A DNA stretch of 64,000 nucleotides from CAYRHN01 sp964424115 (GCA_964424115.1 CAYRHN010000006.1:176173-240172); one strand, 5' to 3'. Positions 34,601 through 43,323 are shown, counted from the first letter of the stretch. Notes: generated by a model not told the origin, from the sequence alone. Program-made: numbers and translations.

Positions 34601-36085
34601 GACCCGGCCAGCCCGGTGGGTATCCAGACGGTGAACTTCACCGTAGGATTCAGCCGGCCGATGGACACCGAGTTTCCAATACTGGGTTTCAAGGATATTG
34701 CTGGAGACACATGGCACACATTGACCCCCGAAGAGAGGCTTTGTGGAAGCGATATTCGCCATATCGCATCAGATGTACTTGGAAATGTTTGGATCACAAC
34801 TTATGGTGGTGGATCCTGCAAGCGATTACCCGATGGAACTATGGTAAATATTGGAGGTCCCGGTGAGTATATCCTTCCCGATAATTTGGGAGGAGCCTGG
34901 ATCGCTGGTGCAGCAACAAGGCACGTAAATAACATAGGCGAAACCAATTACTTAAACATTCCAATTCCGCTGAATCCGTATTTCATGATCAAGGATCGAA
35001 ACAACTATCTCTGGATCACTGGCAATGGCGGCGTAGCTGCGTTGAAACCGGACGGCTCTTGGATCACATTTACCTCGTCTAACTCGCCTCTGACAAACAC
35101 CACTGCTGTTTTATTAGATGCACAGAATAATCTATGGTTTTCAGAGGCATATAAAGGATTGATAAAGCTAACTCCACAGGGAGAATGGATAACCTATTCA
35201 CCTTCAAACAGTCTCTTCCTTTGCAGCGATGATCAAAATGGCGGCGCATTACTGGACCATCATGGAAATATGTGGTGGGGTTGCGGTAGCCATGGGATTA
35301 CTGAAATTACAGCGGAGGGTGAGTGGAAGAATTACGTGTCCATGGGACAGGTGAGAAGATTCCATGAAGATCTGGAAGGAAATGTGTGGTATGGTTATGT
35401 TGGGGGTGCAGCAAAACTAAATAAGGATGGGGAGTGGATAAGATATTCTGGTCCATCTGGACTTACTGATGTTCATGGTATTGGATTCACCCTGGATAAC
35501 GAAATTTGGTTTGGTTCGTATTTCAACGGTGGTATCTCCGTTTTACATATTGCTTCCAATTATTCAATCGAAACGGACAATCATTGGATCGACCCAACTC
35601 ATTTTCGTTCCAGTTATGAATTCACTACGCTTAATGCGAAGGGTGACTACCGCATCACCATCTCAGATATCAACGACAGCGATGGCATCTTGATCGTACC
35701 CAATAGTGTCGCCACATTCACCGTGGATTACGCCGGCGAGATATCGGATACTACCCCGCCAGCAACCCCATCCGTATTGGCCTGGGGCAACGGCAGCCTG
35801 ACGCAGCTCAGCGGGCAGGCCAGTGCAAATGATCCTGATTCGACCATTGCGGGCTATCGATACGCGATCGGTACCACACCCGGGGGAACGGATGTAGTTA
35901 ACTGGACTAACACCTCCAGCAGTTCCATCACCCGCAGCGGTTTGATCCTGCAGACCGGGCAGCCTTACTATATCTCCTTCATGGCGCACAACACGGGCGG
36001 CTTGTGGAGCCCGGCGGGCACCAGCAACCCGGTCGTGAATGGGGCGGTGATGAATTTTGTTTACTTGCCGATGATCAAAAGATAA
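31673..36085 (+). CDS. Secreted multidomain subtilase with beta-helix and regulator-type propeller
   Basis: 1470 residues, starting 28 bases after the first subtilase and preceded by GGAGGGAAG, so probably co-transcribed. Order: signal peptide (about 1-29); propeptide; S8 peptidase with Asp161, His216 and Ser369; Ig-like spacer; parallel beta-helix; an Ig-like domain carrying, at the position where the sister gene has Kelch repeats, a different propeller (about 1010-1300) with DNNLWF/GNVWYG-type blades (DAQNNLWFSEAYKGLIKL, DLEGNVWYGYVGGAAKL), like two-component-regulator or lyase propellers; a fibronectin-like domain; and the tail VYLPMIKR directly after it. It lacks the TIG array. DNA from 31841 to 32508 equals 25411 to 26078. 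A good terminator follows. Confidence 0.93.
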   Translation: MTHRFLGIALCLTLFASLFGTAPIPTAQATNEIIVQPVQPYAADHLIVKLRPEVRVDAKGTHVASLDRSLANLKAVEMQPLEGAQQTYRVEVTKGADILQAVETLNQDAAVEYAEPDYLAQFASAPDDARYSEQWGLAKVQAEGAWAETMGTSTVVIAVIDSGVDLTHEDLAANLWVNPGEIAGNGVDDDNNGFVDDVHGWNFIDGNNDPSDYIGHGSLVAGVAAAKTNNTVGIAGVCGNCRIMAVKITQLSGFANYSDIAAGIYYAADKGAKVINLSVGGYANSTTVQNAINYALNKNIVVVAGAGNDNKSDLFYPAAYEGVIAVAGTDSGDVKVTSSNYGAWVDVSAPGVNILSTTLGDYASDSGTSYATPFVSGAAGLLLSLHPEWTPAMVRSQFLHTTDAIDSLNPSYAGKLGTGRLNLTRAIQAPHPVLSYQSYSGNGTPNLRPDFGSTVDLNVTLYNDWADASEVSGTLSSSDPYVTISTTTADYGTILSGQSVSNATAFTFEIASGAGYNHPMSFSLELSADGGLYSTTVNFTITTRTSEEAVSGTIESDTTWTSDKTYKVTGNVGVPPDVTLTIQPGTVVQFAGNYSLNVGGTLVAQGTAGQPISFGLYTAGDTWNRIYFDDPSLDAQSSAEGAYLSGNVLENVTLTGASGGIACTNATPYLSYVNTNLGGLTCALGDTDLWLTDSEISGAVNVTQGGAAPEHLNGVEVSGSATLPASLVSGSLFSGSLGINGNATIASTTVGSLSISGVGDIQYVTSTNGGISISSGQVIWSNIINGSISVTSASTIATNTVRGGSISVGSGNLITRNDIQDSTGVGINSSGNNTITYNRVVATQKGIVTGSGVVENNLIANTTGNGLEPGTASVRNNTLIGIQGNGVYLSDVPTAFEYNNFEFNSGAYDVYLTVPKTTTINLIGQGNWWGTTSSSAIGARIYDYYDGDYTLAKLIYAPAATMPVQTAPGYVRSVTLDPASPVGIQTVNFTVGFSRPMDTEFPILGFKDIAGDTWHTLTPEERLCGSDIRHIASDVLGNVWITTYGGGSCKRLPDGTMVNIGGPGEYILPDNLGGAWIAGAATRHVNNIGETNYLNIPIPLNPYFMIKDRNNYLWITGNGGVAALKPDGSWITFTSSNSPLTNTTAVLLDAQNNLWFSEAYKGLIKLTPQGEWITYSPSNSLFLCSDDQNGGALLDHHGNMWWGCGSHGITEITAEGEWKNYVSMGQVRRFHEDLEGNVWYGYVGGAAKLNKDGEWIRYSGPSGLTDVHGIGFTLDNEIWFGSYFNGGISVLHIASNYSIETDNHWIDPTHFRSSYEFTTLNAKGDYRITISDINDSDGILIVPNSVATFTVDYAGEISDTTPPATPSVLAWGNGSLTQLSGQASANDPDSTIAGYRYAIGTTPGGTDVVNWTNTSSSSITRSGLILQTGQPYYISFMAHNTGGLWSPAGTSNPVVNGAVMNFVYLPMIKR

Positions 36086-36092
36086 CAAGATC

Positions 36093-36123
36093 AAAGGAGC
36101 GCTGTGAAGAACAGCGCTCCTTT
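36093..36123 (+). terminator. Terminator of the subtilase operon
   Basis: AAAGGAGCGCTGT and ACAGCGCTCCTTT arms with a five-base loop and a T-rich tail, eight bases after the stop at 36085. It could also serve the convergent gene ending at 36146. Confidence 0.85.
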
Positions 36124-36145
36124 ATTATTGTTTGAAGTTACGGGG

Positions 36146-37378
36146 CTACCCGTCGATGCCGCCGGAATTGGTGCCGGTGCCGTCATCGTTGAAGTCACCG
36201 CCGCGCCCGTGGCGTCCGCCGGGGCCCATCATGCCGTCCATTCCGCCGGGGCCCATCATATCGTGGAAGCCGCAGAAGCTGTTCAGGCTGAAGTTGGCCA
36301 GGATCGCGTCGGCCTGGGTCTGGGTCAGCTTGCCGTCGGTGACGGCCTGCTCCAGGGCGCTGGTCAGGGCGGCTTTGACAGCCGCGGTCACGTCTGCCTC
36401 GCTCTTGCCGGAGGCGCTGATCAGGTCGCTGAGGGTCTTGCCGCTCTGCAAAGCGGTCTGCAATTCATCGGTGGTGATGCCCAGGACATTGGCCAGGATG
36501 GTCTCGCGGTCGATGACGCCGTTCATCTCGAACCCGAAATCGCCGCGCCCGCCCATCATACCTTCGCCCATGCCGTGCCTGCCGGGGCCACCGTAGAAGC
36601 TGTCGGGGCTGTAGGCATTGCTATCGGCCAGGAAAGCATCCGCCTGGGCCTGGGTGATCTTGCCGTCCGCGACGGCCTGCGCCACTGCGGTCTCAACAGC
36701 GATCTTGAGGGCGGCGGTCACATCCGCTTCGCTCTTGCCGGAGGCGGTCAGCAGGTCGCTCAGGCTGGTGCCGTTCTGGCGGGCGGTCTGCAGATCATCC
36801 ACGGTGATACCGAGCGCGTTGGCCAGCATCGTCTCGCGGTCGATGTAGGTGCGCAGGGCCATGTGGGCCAGCATCGTGCTGGCTTCGTCAGCGGTGATCT
36901 CGCCGGCATCTACCGCGGCCTGCACCTGCAATTCGCGGGCGGTCTCGCGCGCGGCGCTCAGCTGGTCGGCGGTGATGTTCAGTTCGGCCGCCAGGGCGGA
37001 CTCGAAGTCCACGTTGGCCTCATTGATCAGCCAGCCGGCCAATCCGTGCCCGCGCCCGTGGAAGTCATAGCTGTTCTCCTTGAGGGAGGTGGCCTGGGCT
37101 TCGGTGATCAGCCCATCCGCCAGGGCCTGGTCGACGATCTGGGTCCAGGCTGCGTCTTTGGCGGCGGTCAGTTCATCGCTGGTGATGTTGAGCGCCTGGG
37201 CCAGGTAGGTATCCGATTCGCGGAAACCCATCATGCCCATGCCGCGCCCGCCGGGGCCGCCGTGGGCCAGGGTTTGCGCCTGGACGGTTGCCGAGGGGGT
37301 GAAGAGCGCCGCGGCGCCCATCACCAGCGCCAGCGCGGCGCTTGCCAGTACAGTAAAGATGCGTTTGTTTTTAAGCAT
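36146..37378 (-). CDS. Secreted helical-repeat protein with Gly/Met-rich tail
   Basis: 410 residues, clear paralogue of the product of 23637-24914. A signal peptide (about 1-34) is followed by alternating units such as QALNITSDELTAAKDAAWTQ, ADGKITQAQADAFLA, ANALGITVDDLQTARQNGTS and LLTASGKSEADVTAAL. Two internal stretches and the tail are Gly/Met/His-rich (HGMGEGMMGGRGDFG, MMGPGGMDGMMGPGG), unlike the His/Asp/Asn tail of its paralogue. Met/His-rich segments can bind copper, but nothing else supports that here. An AGGAG site precedes the ATG. Codons and composition match the neighbouring GC-rich genes. Confidence 0.8.
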   Translation of the reverse strand: MLKNKRIFTVLASAALALVMGAAALFTPSATVQAQTLAHGGPGGRGMGMMGFRESDTYLAQALNITSDELTAAKDAAWTQIVDQALADGLITEAQATSLKENSYDFHGRGHGLAGWLINEANVDFESALAAELNITADQLSAARETARELQVQAAVDAGEITADEASTMLAHMALRTYIDRETMLANALGITVDDLQTARQNGTSLSDLLTASGKSEADVTAALKIAVETAVAQAVADGKITQAQADAFLADSNAYSPDSFYGGPGRHGMGEGMMGGRGDFGFEMNGVIDRETILANVLGITTDELQTALQSGKTLSDLISASGKSEADVTAAVKAALTSALEQAVTDGKLTQTQADAILANFSLNSFCGFHDMMGPGGMDGMMGPGGRHGRGGDFNDDGTGTNSGGIDG

Positions 37379-37532
37379 TTTTTCTCCTTTTTCGTGCGGT
37401 ATTGGTTCGGTCTTACGCGATCATCATAGCAGGCAGTTATTTAATTCTGGTGTAGATTTGATTAGAAGTTGGTGAATTCTTATCTTATTTGGGGGAAAGG
37501 ATCTTGCGGGATTCAGCGCCGGGGATTTGCGC

Positions 37533-37538
37533 TATAAT
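37533..37538 (+). promoter_or_regulatory. -10 box of the gene at 37581
   Basis: TATAAT 42 bases upstream of the start codon, with no good -35 at normal spacing. Confidence 0.35.
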
Positions 37539-37580
37539 GCAGCTATCAACTCACCCAACAATTGAATCACAGGAGGAATT

Positions 37581-38189
37581 ATGAGCACCAACAGACGTGT
37601 GCGCTGGGTTGTGCTGCCGTTTTTGGCTGCCGCTTTGTTATTATCAAGCAGCGCGGCCGGAGCTGCCGCAGGCCCTTCGGCAGATGTATCCTGGCAGATC
37701 ACCAATTCGTTTCTCAGCTACACATTGCACGGAAAGATCGCAGCCCACATGGATTATCTATGGGTCGGGCCGTTGATGACCTCGCCCAGCGGGACGACGA
37801 CCATCAACCTGACCAATTTCAATCCCAGCAATGTCTTTTATGAATCCGAAGGCGGGGCCAGCTGCGGTTACAGCAGCCTGAAGGTGGTCTGCACCGGGGT
37901 GCTGAGCCGTTTGCACATCACGTTCGACTATGACGCCGGCACCACCTGGGTCGATCCGTATTTCTACAATTATTCCGCATTCGGGTATTCTATCGCTTTG
38001 GATATGACCTACATTGTCACCTACACGGGGCAGTTCTCCTACGACCACTCCGAGCCGGATCCGACCAGCGATGTGCCGGGACAGGTGACCTGGTCGGCTG
38101 CCTCGGTCACCTCCATAGAAGGCGGCGTAATGTTCATAGAGCCCACGCTTTACCCGCAAAGGGCCTATCTGCCGATGATCGTCCGGTAA
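37581..38189 (+). CDS. Small secreted protein with C-terminal tag
   Basis: 202 residues. CAGGAGGAATT precedes the ATG. After a signal peptide (about 1-30) the mature part is beta-rich and Tyr/Ser/Thr-rich (NPSNVFYESEGGASCGYSSL, FYNYSAFGYSIALDMTYIV), with two cysteines that may pair (CGYSSLKVVC). It ends in RAYLPMIVR, the shared tail. The gene stands alone and is followed by a terminator. Not recognised; its only strong hint is the export signal plus tail. Confidence 0.75.
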   Translation: MSTNRRVRWVVLPFLAAALLLSSSAAGAAAGPSADVSWQITNSFLSYTLHGKIAAHMDYLWVGPLMTSPSGTTTINLTNFNPSNVFYESEGGASCGYSSLKVVCTGVLSRLHITFDYDAGTTWVDPYFYNYSAFGYSIALDMTYIVTYTGQFSYDHSEPDPTSDVPGQVTWSAASVTSIEGGVMFIEPTLYPQRAYLPMIVR

Positions 38190-38234
38190 GCGTGGGGGCA
38201 ACCCTCCCGACCGATCGCGGTTTCTTAGAATCCA

Positions 38235-38262
38235 AAGGGGCGCTGGTTTGGCAGCGCCCCTT
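38235..38262. terminator. Terminator with GGGGCGCTG stem, copy A
   Basis: AAGGGGCGCTG and CAGCGCCCCTT arms around GTTTGG, followed by CGTTAAAT, between convergent genes. Nearly the same hairpin, with the loop inverted, recurs at 43298-43323. Confidence 0.8.
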
Positions 38263-38288
38263 CGTTAAATCCCATCCCTGTTATTTGT

Positions 38289-39218
38289 CTAGGGTCTTAC
38301 CTCAAAAGGCCCAATGATGCCAACAGGCACATCCGGAGGTTTTGACCAGCATACCAGGTAGATGGCGCCCTGCTCGGCGGTGAAGGTGTAGGTCTTGGTC
38401 GTATCAGGCGCCTGTTCCTTATAAAAGAAAAGCTTCGACCAGGCTGGTGGGGTTGGGTTCATGGACGCCGCCATCAGATCTACACCATCTTTACCGGGAT
38501 CGAGGGTGAAGATGGTCAGGCCGTACAATTGCCGGTTGTTATCTTTCACCGCCCAGGTAAGTTCAATATCCCCGGCCTTCAAGATCAAGGGTCCGTTATA
38601 AGAGCAGGTTCCATCCAGGAGGGTCAGGGTCAGGCTTTCCGCGGGATCTTCAGCGGAGGGTGTGGCAGCCTCGGCGGTCGGCATGACAGCGGCCAACGCG
38701 GGTTTGAATTTGGCCAAAGAATCTTCCGTCAGCACAGAGGTATATGCGGTTATCTTTCCATCTTCAACCACATAGACATCCTCAAATTCATTGGGCGCCA
38801 CGCCCAACTGGCGGGTGAAATCATGCCAGGTTTTGGTTTGGGCGGTCACAATTCCTCCCGCGGAGGAGGTGATCTCGACCTCCCACTTAAAATGATTGTT
38901 GGCACAATCCTCCCACACAGCGCGCAGGGCCTGCATACCCTGGTAGATATCCATTCCGGTGGGCGGCATGCCGACGAAGTATACCCGGGCATCGTCGGCG
39001 AAATAGCTCAATGACCCTTCAAAATCCCCATCGTTCAGATGTTTTACCATATCCAGCACCACGACCGCTGCGGGATCGTCTGCCGGGGAGGTTGGGGTTG
39101 GAATTGCCGGCGCAGTTTGCGTGGGCGCGGGTTGGCTGTCGGTTCCGGCGCAACCATTGGCAAAGCCCAGGATCAAGGACAGCCATACGACAAGAATCTT
39201 ATTCCATTGGTTTTTCAT
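38289..39218 (-). CDS. Lipoprotein with NTF2-like domain
   Basis: 309 residues. Lipobox GFANGC with Cys at about residue 23, then a Pro/Thr linker. Residues about 50-170 look like a SnoaL/NTF2-like cone: VLDMVKHLNDGDFEGSLSYF, DDARVYFVGMPPTG, QGMQALRAVWEDC, then VYVVEDGKITAYTSVL. A second domain (about 195-309) is beta-rich and cupredoxin-like in pattern (LILKAGDIELTWAVKDNN, TYTFTAEQGAIYLVCW) but I cannot see a full metal site. An AAAAGGAG site precedes the ATG. The role is unknown; NTF2-like domains often bind small ligands. Confidence 0.75.
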   Translation of the reverse strand: MKNQWNKILVVWLSLILGFANGCAGTDSQPAPTQTAPAIPTPTSPADDPAAVVVLDMVKHLNDGDFEGSLSYFADDARVYFVGMPPTGMDIYQGMQALRAVWEDCANNHFKWEVEITSSAGGIVTAQTKTWHDFTRQLGVAPNEFEDVYVVEDGKITAYTSVLTEDSLAKFKPALAAVMPTAEAATPSAEDPAESLTLTLLDGTCSYNGPLILKAGDIELTWAVKDNNRQLYGLTIFTLDPGKDGVDLMAASMNPTPPAWSKLFFYKEQAPDTTKTYTFTAEQGAIYLVCWSKPPDVPVGIIGPFEVRP

Positions 39219-39353
39219 TTCAGGTTCTCCTTTTAACCAGTTAGAACATCAGGCGCAAATCCGAAGCACTCACTTGCACTAACAAATTAGCATGCTTTCC
39301 ATCGAAAAATTTGACATTTTTTGCCAAAACCATTTATTTGCCTCACGGCGCAA

Positions 39354-39359
39354 TATAAT
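39354..39359 (+). promoter_or_regulatory. -10 box of the STAND gene
   Basis: TATAAT about 47 nt upstream of the start at 39407. A TTGACA at 39311-39316 and a TTGCCA at 39321-39326 are too far away for a normal pair. Confidence 0.35.
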
Positions 39360-39406
39360 GATTGTGGTGGGATCGATTGGCTTCCCCCATCCTCGAAGGA
39401 GGAGAA

Positions 39407-42400
39407 ATGCCGCTAACCAGTGTCTCCATTGCGCTTGAACGTTTCACAACGTTTGGCGATTTGCTCAAGTACCTGCGCCGGCGGGTCGGTTTGACCCAGT
39501 TGGATCTTTCGATCGCTGTGGGTTACAGCGACGCGCAAATTTCTCGCCTGGAACAAAACGAACGTTTGCCTGACCTGGCTACGCTGACAGCCAGATTCTT
39601 GCCGGTCTTGCAGATTGAAGATCATCCGGAAGTTGCTGCGCGATTGGTGGAGCTTGCGGCTGCCATGCGCCGAGAAGATGCCCCCGCAGCAGGTTTGCCG
39701 CCTTTTAAAGGGTTGTATTGCTTTGATGAGGCAGACGCAGAAATGTTCTTTGGTCGAGAGGAATTGACGGCTTCTCTGGTGGAGCGTTTGACCAATGGGC
39801 TTGCGGCGGGCTGCCGCTTTTTGGCCGTGATTGGGGCTTCGGGGAGCGGCAAATCCTCAGTGGTGCGCGCCGGTATGATCCCGTCGCTGCGCTGGCAGCA
39901 GCCGTATGCCGGATGGCAGATTTCCGTGTTCACGCCCACCGCGCATCCGCTTGAATCCATGGCGCGCTGCATTATTTTGAATGATTCAACCAAGAGGTCA
40001 GTCTCCGACCTGGCAGAAGATCTGTCTGCGGGGCCGTTGACCCTCGAAAAGAATCTGGAAGCCATTGCCCTGTCTTCAGGCGCGCCGCGCGTGCTCCTGG
40101 TGGTGGATCAGTTCGAAGAGCTGTTCACTCTTTGCCGGAATGAGATTGAGCAATCCGCTTTTATTGACAACCTGATGACCGCCGCGGGCAAACCAGACGG
40201 TGTTGGGGTTGTCTTGATGGTCATGCGCGCCGATTTTTATGAACACTGCGCGCGCTTTGATCGGTTGCGCCAGGCGTTGTCAAATCAACAAGAATACATT
40301 GGCCCGATGGATGCAAATTCCCTGCGACGGGCCATCGAAGAGCCGGCGAAACGCGGCCATTGGTACTTTGAAGCGGGGCTGGTGGATCTTCTTCTCCAGG
40401 ATGTTGGCGCCGGCGCGGGGCGGTCGCCAGAACCCGGCGCGCTTCCGCTGCTTTCGCATGCATTATTGGAAACCTGGAAGCGGCGGCGCGGGCGGATGCT
40501 TGCGCTTAACGGGTATACCGCAGCGGGAGGTGTCCGCGGGGCGATCTCTGAGACAGCCGAATCGGTGGTGTATGACCAGCTCGCACCGGCCCAACGCGTG
40601 ATCGCCCGCCAGATCTTTCTGCGTTTGACGGAGTTGGGTGACGATACCTCCACAGCCGACACGCGCAGGCGCGCGAGCTTGAATGAATTGGTCAGAAAAG
40701 CTGATGAAAGGGAGCTGGTTCAGGAAGTGCTCACCAAGCTGGCGGACGCCCGCCTGGTCATCACCGCGCAAGATACGGCCGAGGTGGCGCATGAAGCTCT
40801 GATCCGGGAATGGCCAACCCTCAGAAATTGGTTAGAGGAAGACCGTGAAGGTCTGCGCCTGCAACGAAGTTTGACCGAGTCTTCCCTGGAATGGTGGGAT
40901 TCGGGCAAAGATGCGGGCAGGTTGTATCGCGGGGCGCGCCTGGCACAGGTCATCGAATGGGCAGAGGCCCACCCGGCCGAGTTGAATGAATTGGAACGTT
41001 CATTCCTTGAAGAATCGCGCTCTTATTTGGAGAGAGAAGCCAGGGAGCGAGAAGAGCAGCGCCAACGGGAATTGGATTCGGCCCGCCAGTTGGCCGAATC
41101 GGAACGCAAACGCGCCGAAGAACAAACCCGCTCCAACCGGCAACTGCACAAGCGGGCATTATTCTTACTGATCGCGTTGATCGTGTCCGCTCTGTTAGCG
41201 CTTACGGCGGGGATATTCTGGCAAAGGGCTGTCCAGGCCAGCCGGCTTGCCACTTCGCGGGAACTGGCAGCCGCATCTGTCAATTCCTTACAGATTGACC
41301 CGGAACGCAGTGTGCTCCTGGCTTTGCAAGCCCTGGAAAATGGGAACACGTTGGAAGCCCGCAATGCCCTTCACCAGGCACTGCCTGAACTCCATTTATT
41401 GATCACGTTTGCCGGAAGCCATGATGGGGGTGCGGCAGGGGTTGCCTACAGCCCGGACGGAGCCAGATTGGCCAGCATCGGCGCGTTGGGGGATGTTAAA
41501 GTAAGGAATTCCTCGACCGGGGACCTTGTATTCAGCCTGCCGGCGGCCGAAAATGAATTTGGCTACAGCATTGCCTACAGCCCGGATGGAAAGTTGTTGG
41601 CGGCGGCTCTGAAAGATAAGATCGTGTTGATCGATCCGATCCGTGGAGAAGAGATGTTCGTCTTGAATGGGCTTGTGGAAGGCGCGCCTAACAATGAGGC
41701 GGTTCACATCAGCTTCAGCCCGGATAGCCGTTATCTGGCAATTGCCAACATGAATGGCACACCTCAGATATGGGATCTTTCCACCCGTGCGGCGCTCTTT
41801 TCCCTGGTGGGTCATGCCGGCCCGTGTGACGGGATTGCTTACAGCCCAGACGGCACGCTGCTTGCCACCAGTGATGATACGGGCATGGTTAAGATTTGGG
41901 AAGCAGCCAACGGGAAGGAAAAGCTCACTTTGGCGCACAGCGGCAACGTGCATAGCGTGGCCTTCAACCAGGATGGCACCCGTCTGGCCTCAGCCAGTGA
42001 AGACGGCACGATCAAAGTATGGGATCCCGCAACCGGAGAAGAGGTCATGGACTTTAGCGGCGCTTCCGGTTTTTACACGGTGACCTTCATGCCGGGTGGT
42101 ACGCGCCTGGTGGCTGGGAGCCAGGATGGAACCACAAAAGTATGGGATATTGGTTCAGGCGATCAGCTTCTCAATTTGGCCGGCAACACCAGCACGGTCG
42201 TTTGCGTGAGTGCCAGCCCGGATGGCACACGGATAGCCACATCCGGATATGACGGTTCCATTAAGATATGGGATACGACCCCAGGCCACGAAGTGAACAC
42301 ACTCGAGGCTCACCAGGCCACGGTTTGGGATGTCGCTTACAGTCCGGACGGGGAATGGGCAGCCTCTGCCAGTGAGGATGGCACGCTGAAGATTTGGGAT

Positions 42401-43243
42401 GCGTCAACAAATTCCTTACTCCGGGAGTATTCGCCTGGCGTTGGCCTGACCAGTCTTGCATTTTCACCTGACGGCCGGTTGCTCGCGGCCGGAAGCAGCA
42501 CCGGTACTGTGTTCCTTTGGGAAATGGAGACGAACCAGCTTTTTCTCACCCTTACGGGCCACTCGTATGTTGTGTTTGACCTGGCTTTCAGTCCGGATGG
42601 AAAGCGTTTGCTCACCTCCAGTTGGGACGGCACTGCCCGATTGTGGGACTTAACCACAGGCCGGGAAATGATCACCCTTTCCAACCAATGGTCGGGCGTT
42701 GCCTTTAGTCCGGACGGAAACAGCCTGTTTACAGGCGGCCTGGACCGTTTTGTACACCAATGGGACGCCGGAAGTGGGGCCGAATTGCATCAATACGGGG
42801 ATGGCAAGCAGGATGTCTATGGGGTTGCCGTTAGCCCGCATGGAAGCTGGCTCGCGATTGGGAACCAGGATGGAACGATCACTTTATGGGATGTGAGTTC
42901 GGGAGAAAAAAAAGGAACCCTGTCCGGCCACGCAGGGCTGGTCCCGCGCCTGACCTTCAGCCAAGACGGAACCCTGCTGGCTTCCGCCAGCTTCGACCGG
43001 CTGGCAAAGGTGTGGATTGTTGCTACAGGCGAGGAGTCGTTCAGCCTGTATGGCAACACGGGAAATGTGTTTGCGGTTGCGATCAGCCCGAATGGTTCGC
43101 ATCTGGCCACGGCCGGCGCAGACGGTACGGTGCGGACTTTTACATTGGATATTCCTGACCTGATCCAATTGGCACATTCGCGTGTGAATCGGGATCTAAC
43201 CGCAGAGGAATGCCAGCGCTATCTCCATCAGGCCTGTCCCTAA
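39407..43243 (+). CDS. XRE-STAND NTPase with transmembrane helix and 14 WD40 repeats
   Basis: 1278 residues. AAGGAGGAG at 39397-39404 fixes the ATG. Order: an XRE-type helix-turn-helix (about 14-68, LGTQ-like core VGLTQLDLSIAVGYSDAQIS); nSTAND1 NTPase with Walker A GASGSGKSS (143-151) and Walker B VLLVVDQFEELF (about 232); a winged-helix region containing VAHEALIREWPTLRNWLEED (about 460); a charged coiled coil (about 540-575); one transmembrane helix (about 582-604); then 14 WD40 repeats (about 670-1250), enough for two seven-bladed propellers. STAND proteins are signal-driven switches. Here the HTH and NTPase would be cytosolic and the propellers across the membrane if the helix spans it. 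A role in stress, development or defence is possible; no effector enzyme is fused. Confidence 0.88.
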   Translation: MPLTSVSIALERFTTFGDLLKYLRRRVGLTQLDLSIAVGYSDAQISRLEQNERLPDLATLTARFLPVLQIEDHPEVAARLVELAAAMRREDAPAAGLPPFKGLYCFDEADAEMFFGREELTASLVERLTNGLAAGCRFLAVIGASGSGKSSVVRAGMIPSLRWQQPYAGWQISVFTPTAHPLESMARCIILNDSTKRSVSDLAEDLSAGPLTLEKNLEAIALSSGAPRVLLVVDQFEELFTLCRNEIEQSAFIDNLMTAAGKPDGVGVVLMVMRADFYEHCARFDRLRQALSNQQEYIGPMDANSLRRAIEEPAKRGHWYFEAGLVDLLLQDVGAGAGRSPEPGALPLLSHALLETWKRRRGRMLALNGYTAAGGVRGAISETAESVVYDQLAPAQRVIARQIFLRLTELGDDTSTADTRRRASLNELVRKADERELVQEVLTKLADARLVITAQDTAEVAHEALIREWPTLRNWLEEDREGLRLQRSLTESSLEWWDSGKDAGRLYRGARLAQVIEWAEAHPAELNELERSFLEESRSYLEREAREREEQRQRELDSARQLAESERKRAEEQTRSNRQLHKRALFLLIALIVSALLALTAGIFWQRAVQASRLATSRELAAASVNSLQIDPERSVLLALQALENGNTLEARNALHQALPELHLLITFAGSHDGGAAGVAYSPDGARLASIGALGDVKVRNSSTGDLVFSLPAAENEFGYSIAYSPDGKLLAAALKDKIVLIDPIRGEEMFVLNGLVEGAPNNEAVHISFSPDSRYLAIANMNGTPQIWDLSTRAALFSLVGHAGPCDGIAYSPDGTLLATSDDTGMVKIWEAANGKEKLTLAHSGNVHSVAFNQDGTRLASASEDGTIKVWDPATGEEVMDFSGASGFYTVTFMPGGTRLVAGSQDGTTKVWDIGSGDQLLNLAGNTSTVVCVSASPDGTRIATSGYDGSIKIWDTTPGHEVNTLEAHQATVWDVAYSPDGEWAASASEDGTLKIWDASTNSLLREYSPGVGLTSLAFSPDGRLLAAGSSTGTVFLWEMETNQLFLTLTGHSYVVFDLAFSPDGKRLLTSSWDGTARLWDLTTGREMITLSNQWSGVAFSPDGNSLFTGGLDRFVHQWDAGSGAELHQYGDGKQDVYGVAVSPHGSWLAIGNQDGTITLWDVSSGEKKGTLSGHAGLVPRLTFSQDGTLLASASFDRLAKVWIVATGEESFSLYGNTGNVFAVAISPNGSHLATAGADGTVRTFTLDIPDLIQLAHSRVNRDLTAEECQRYLHQACP

Positions 43244-43297
43244 AAAGCCGCTGCCTGACCAGCATCCATCCAATCCTATTCTGACACTTAAATCGGG

Positions 43298-43323
43298 AGG
43301 GGCGCTGCCAAACCAGCGCCCCT
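43298..43323. terminator. Terminator with GGGGCGCTG stem, copy B
   Basis: AGGGGCGCTG and CAGCGCCCCT arms around CCAAAC, followed by TCGTCAAATCCCTG. It follows the STAND gene and faces the convergent gene ending at 43365. The flanking bases after the stem match copy A at 38235. Confidence 0.8.
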
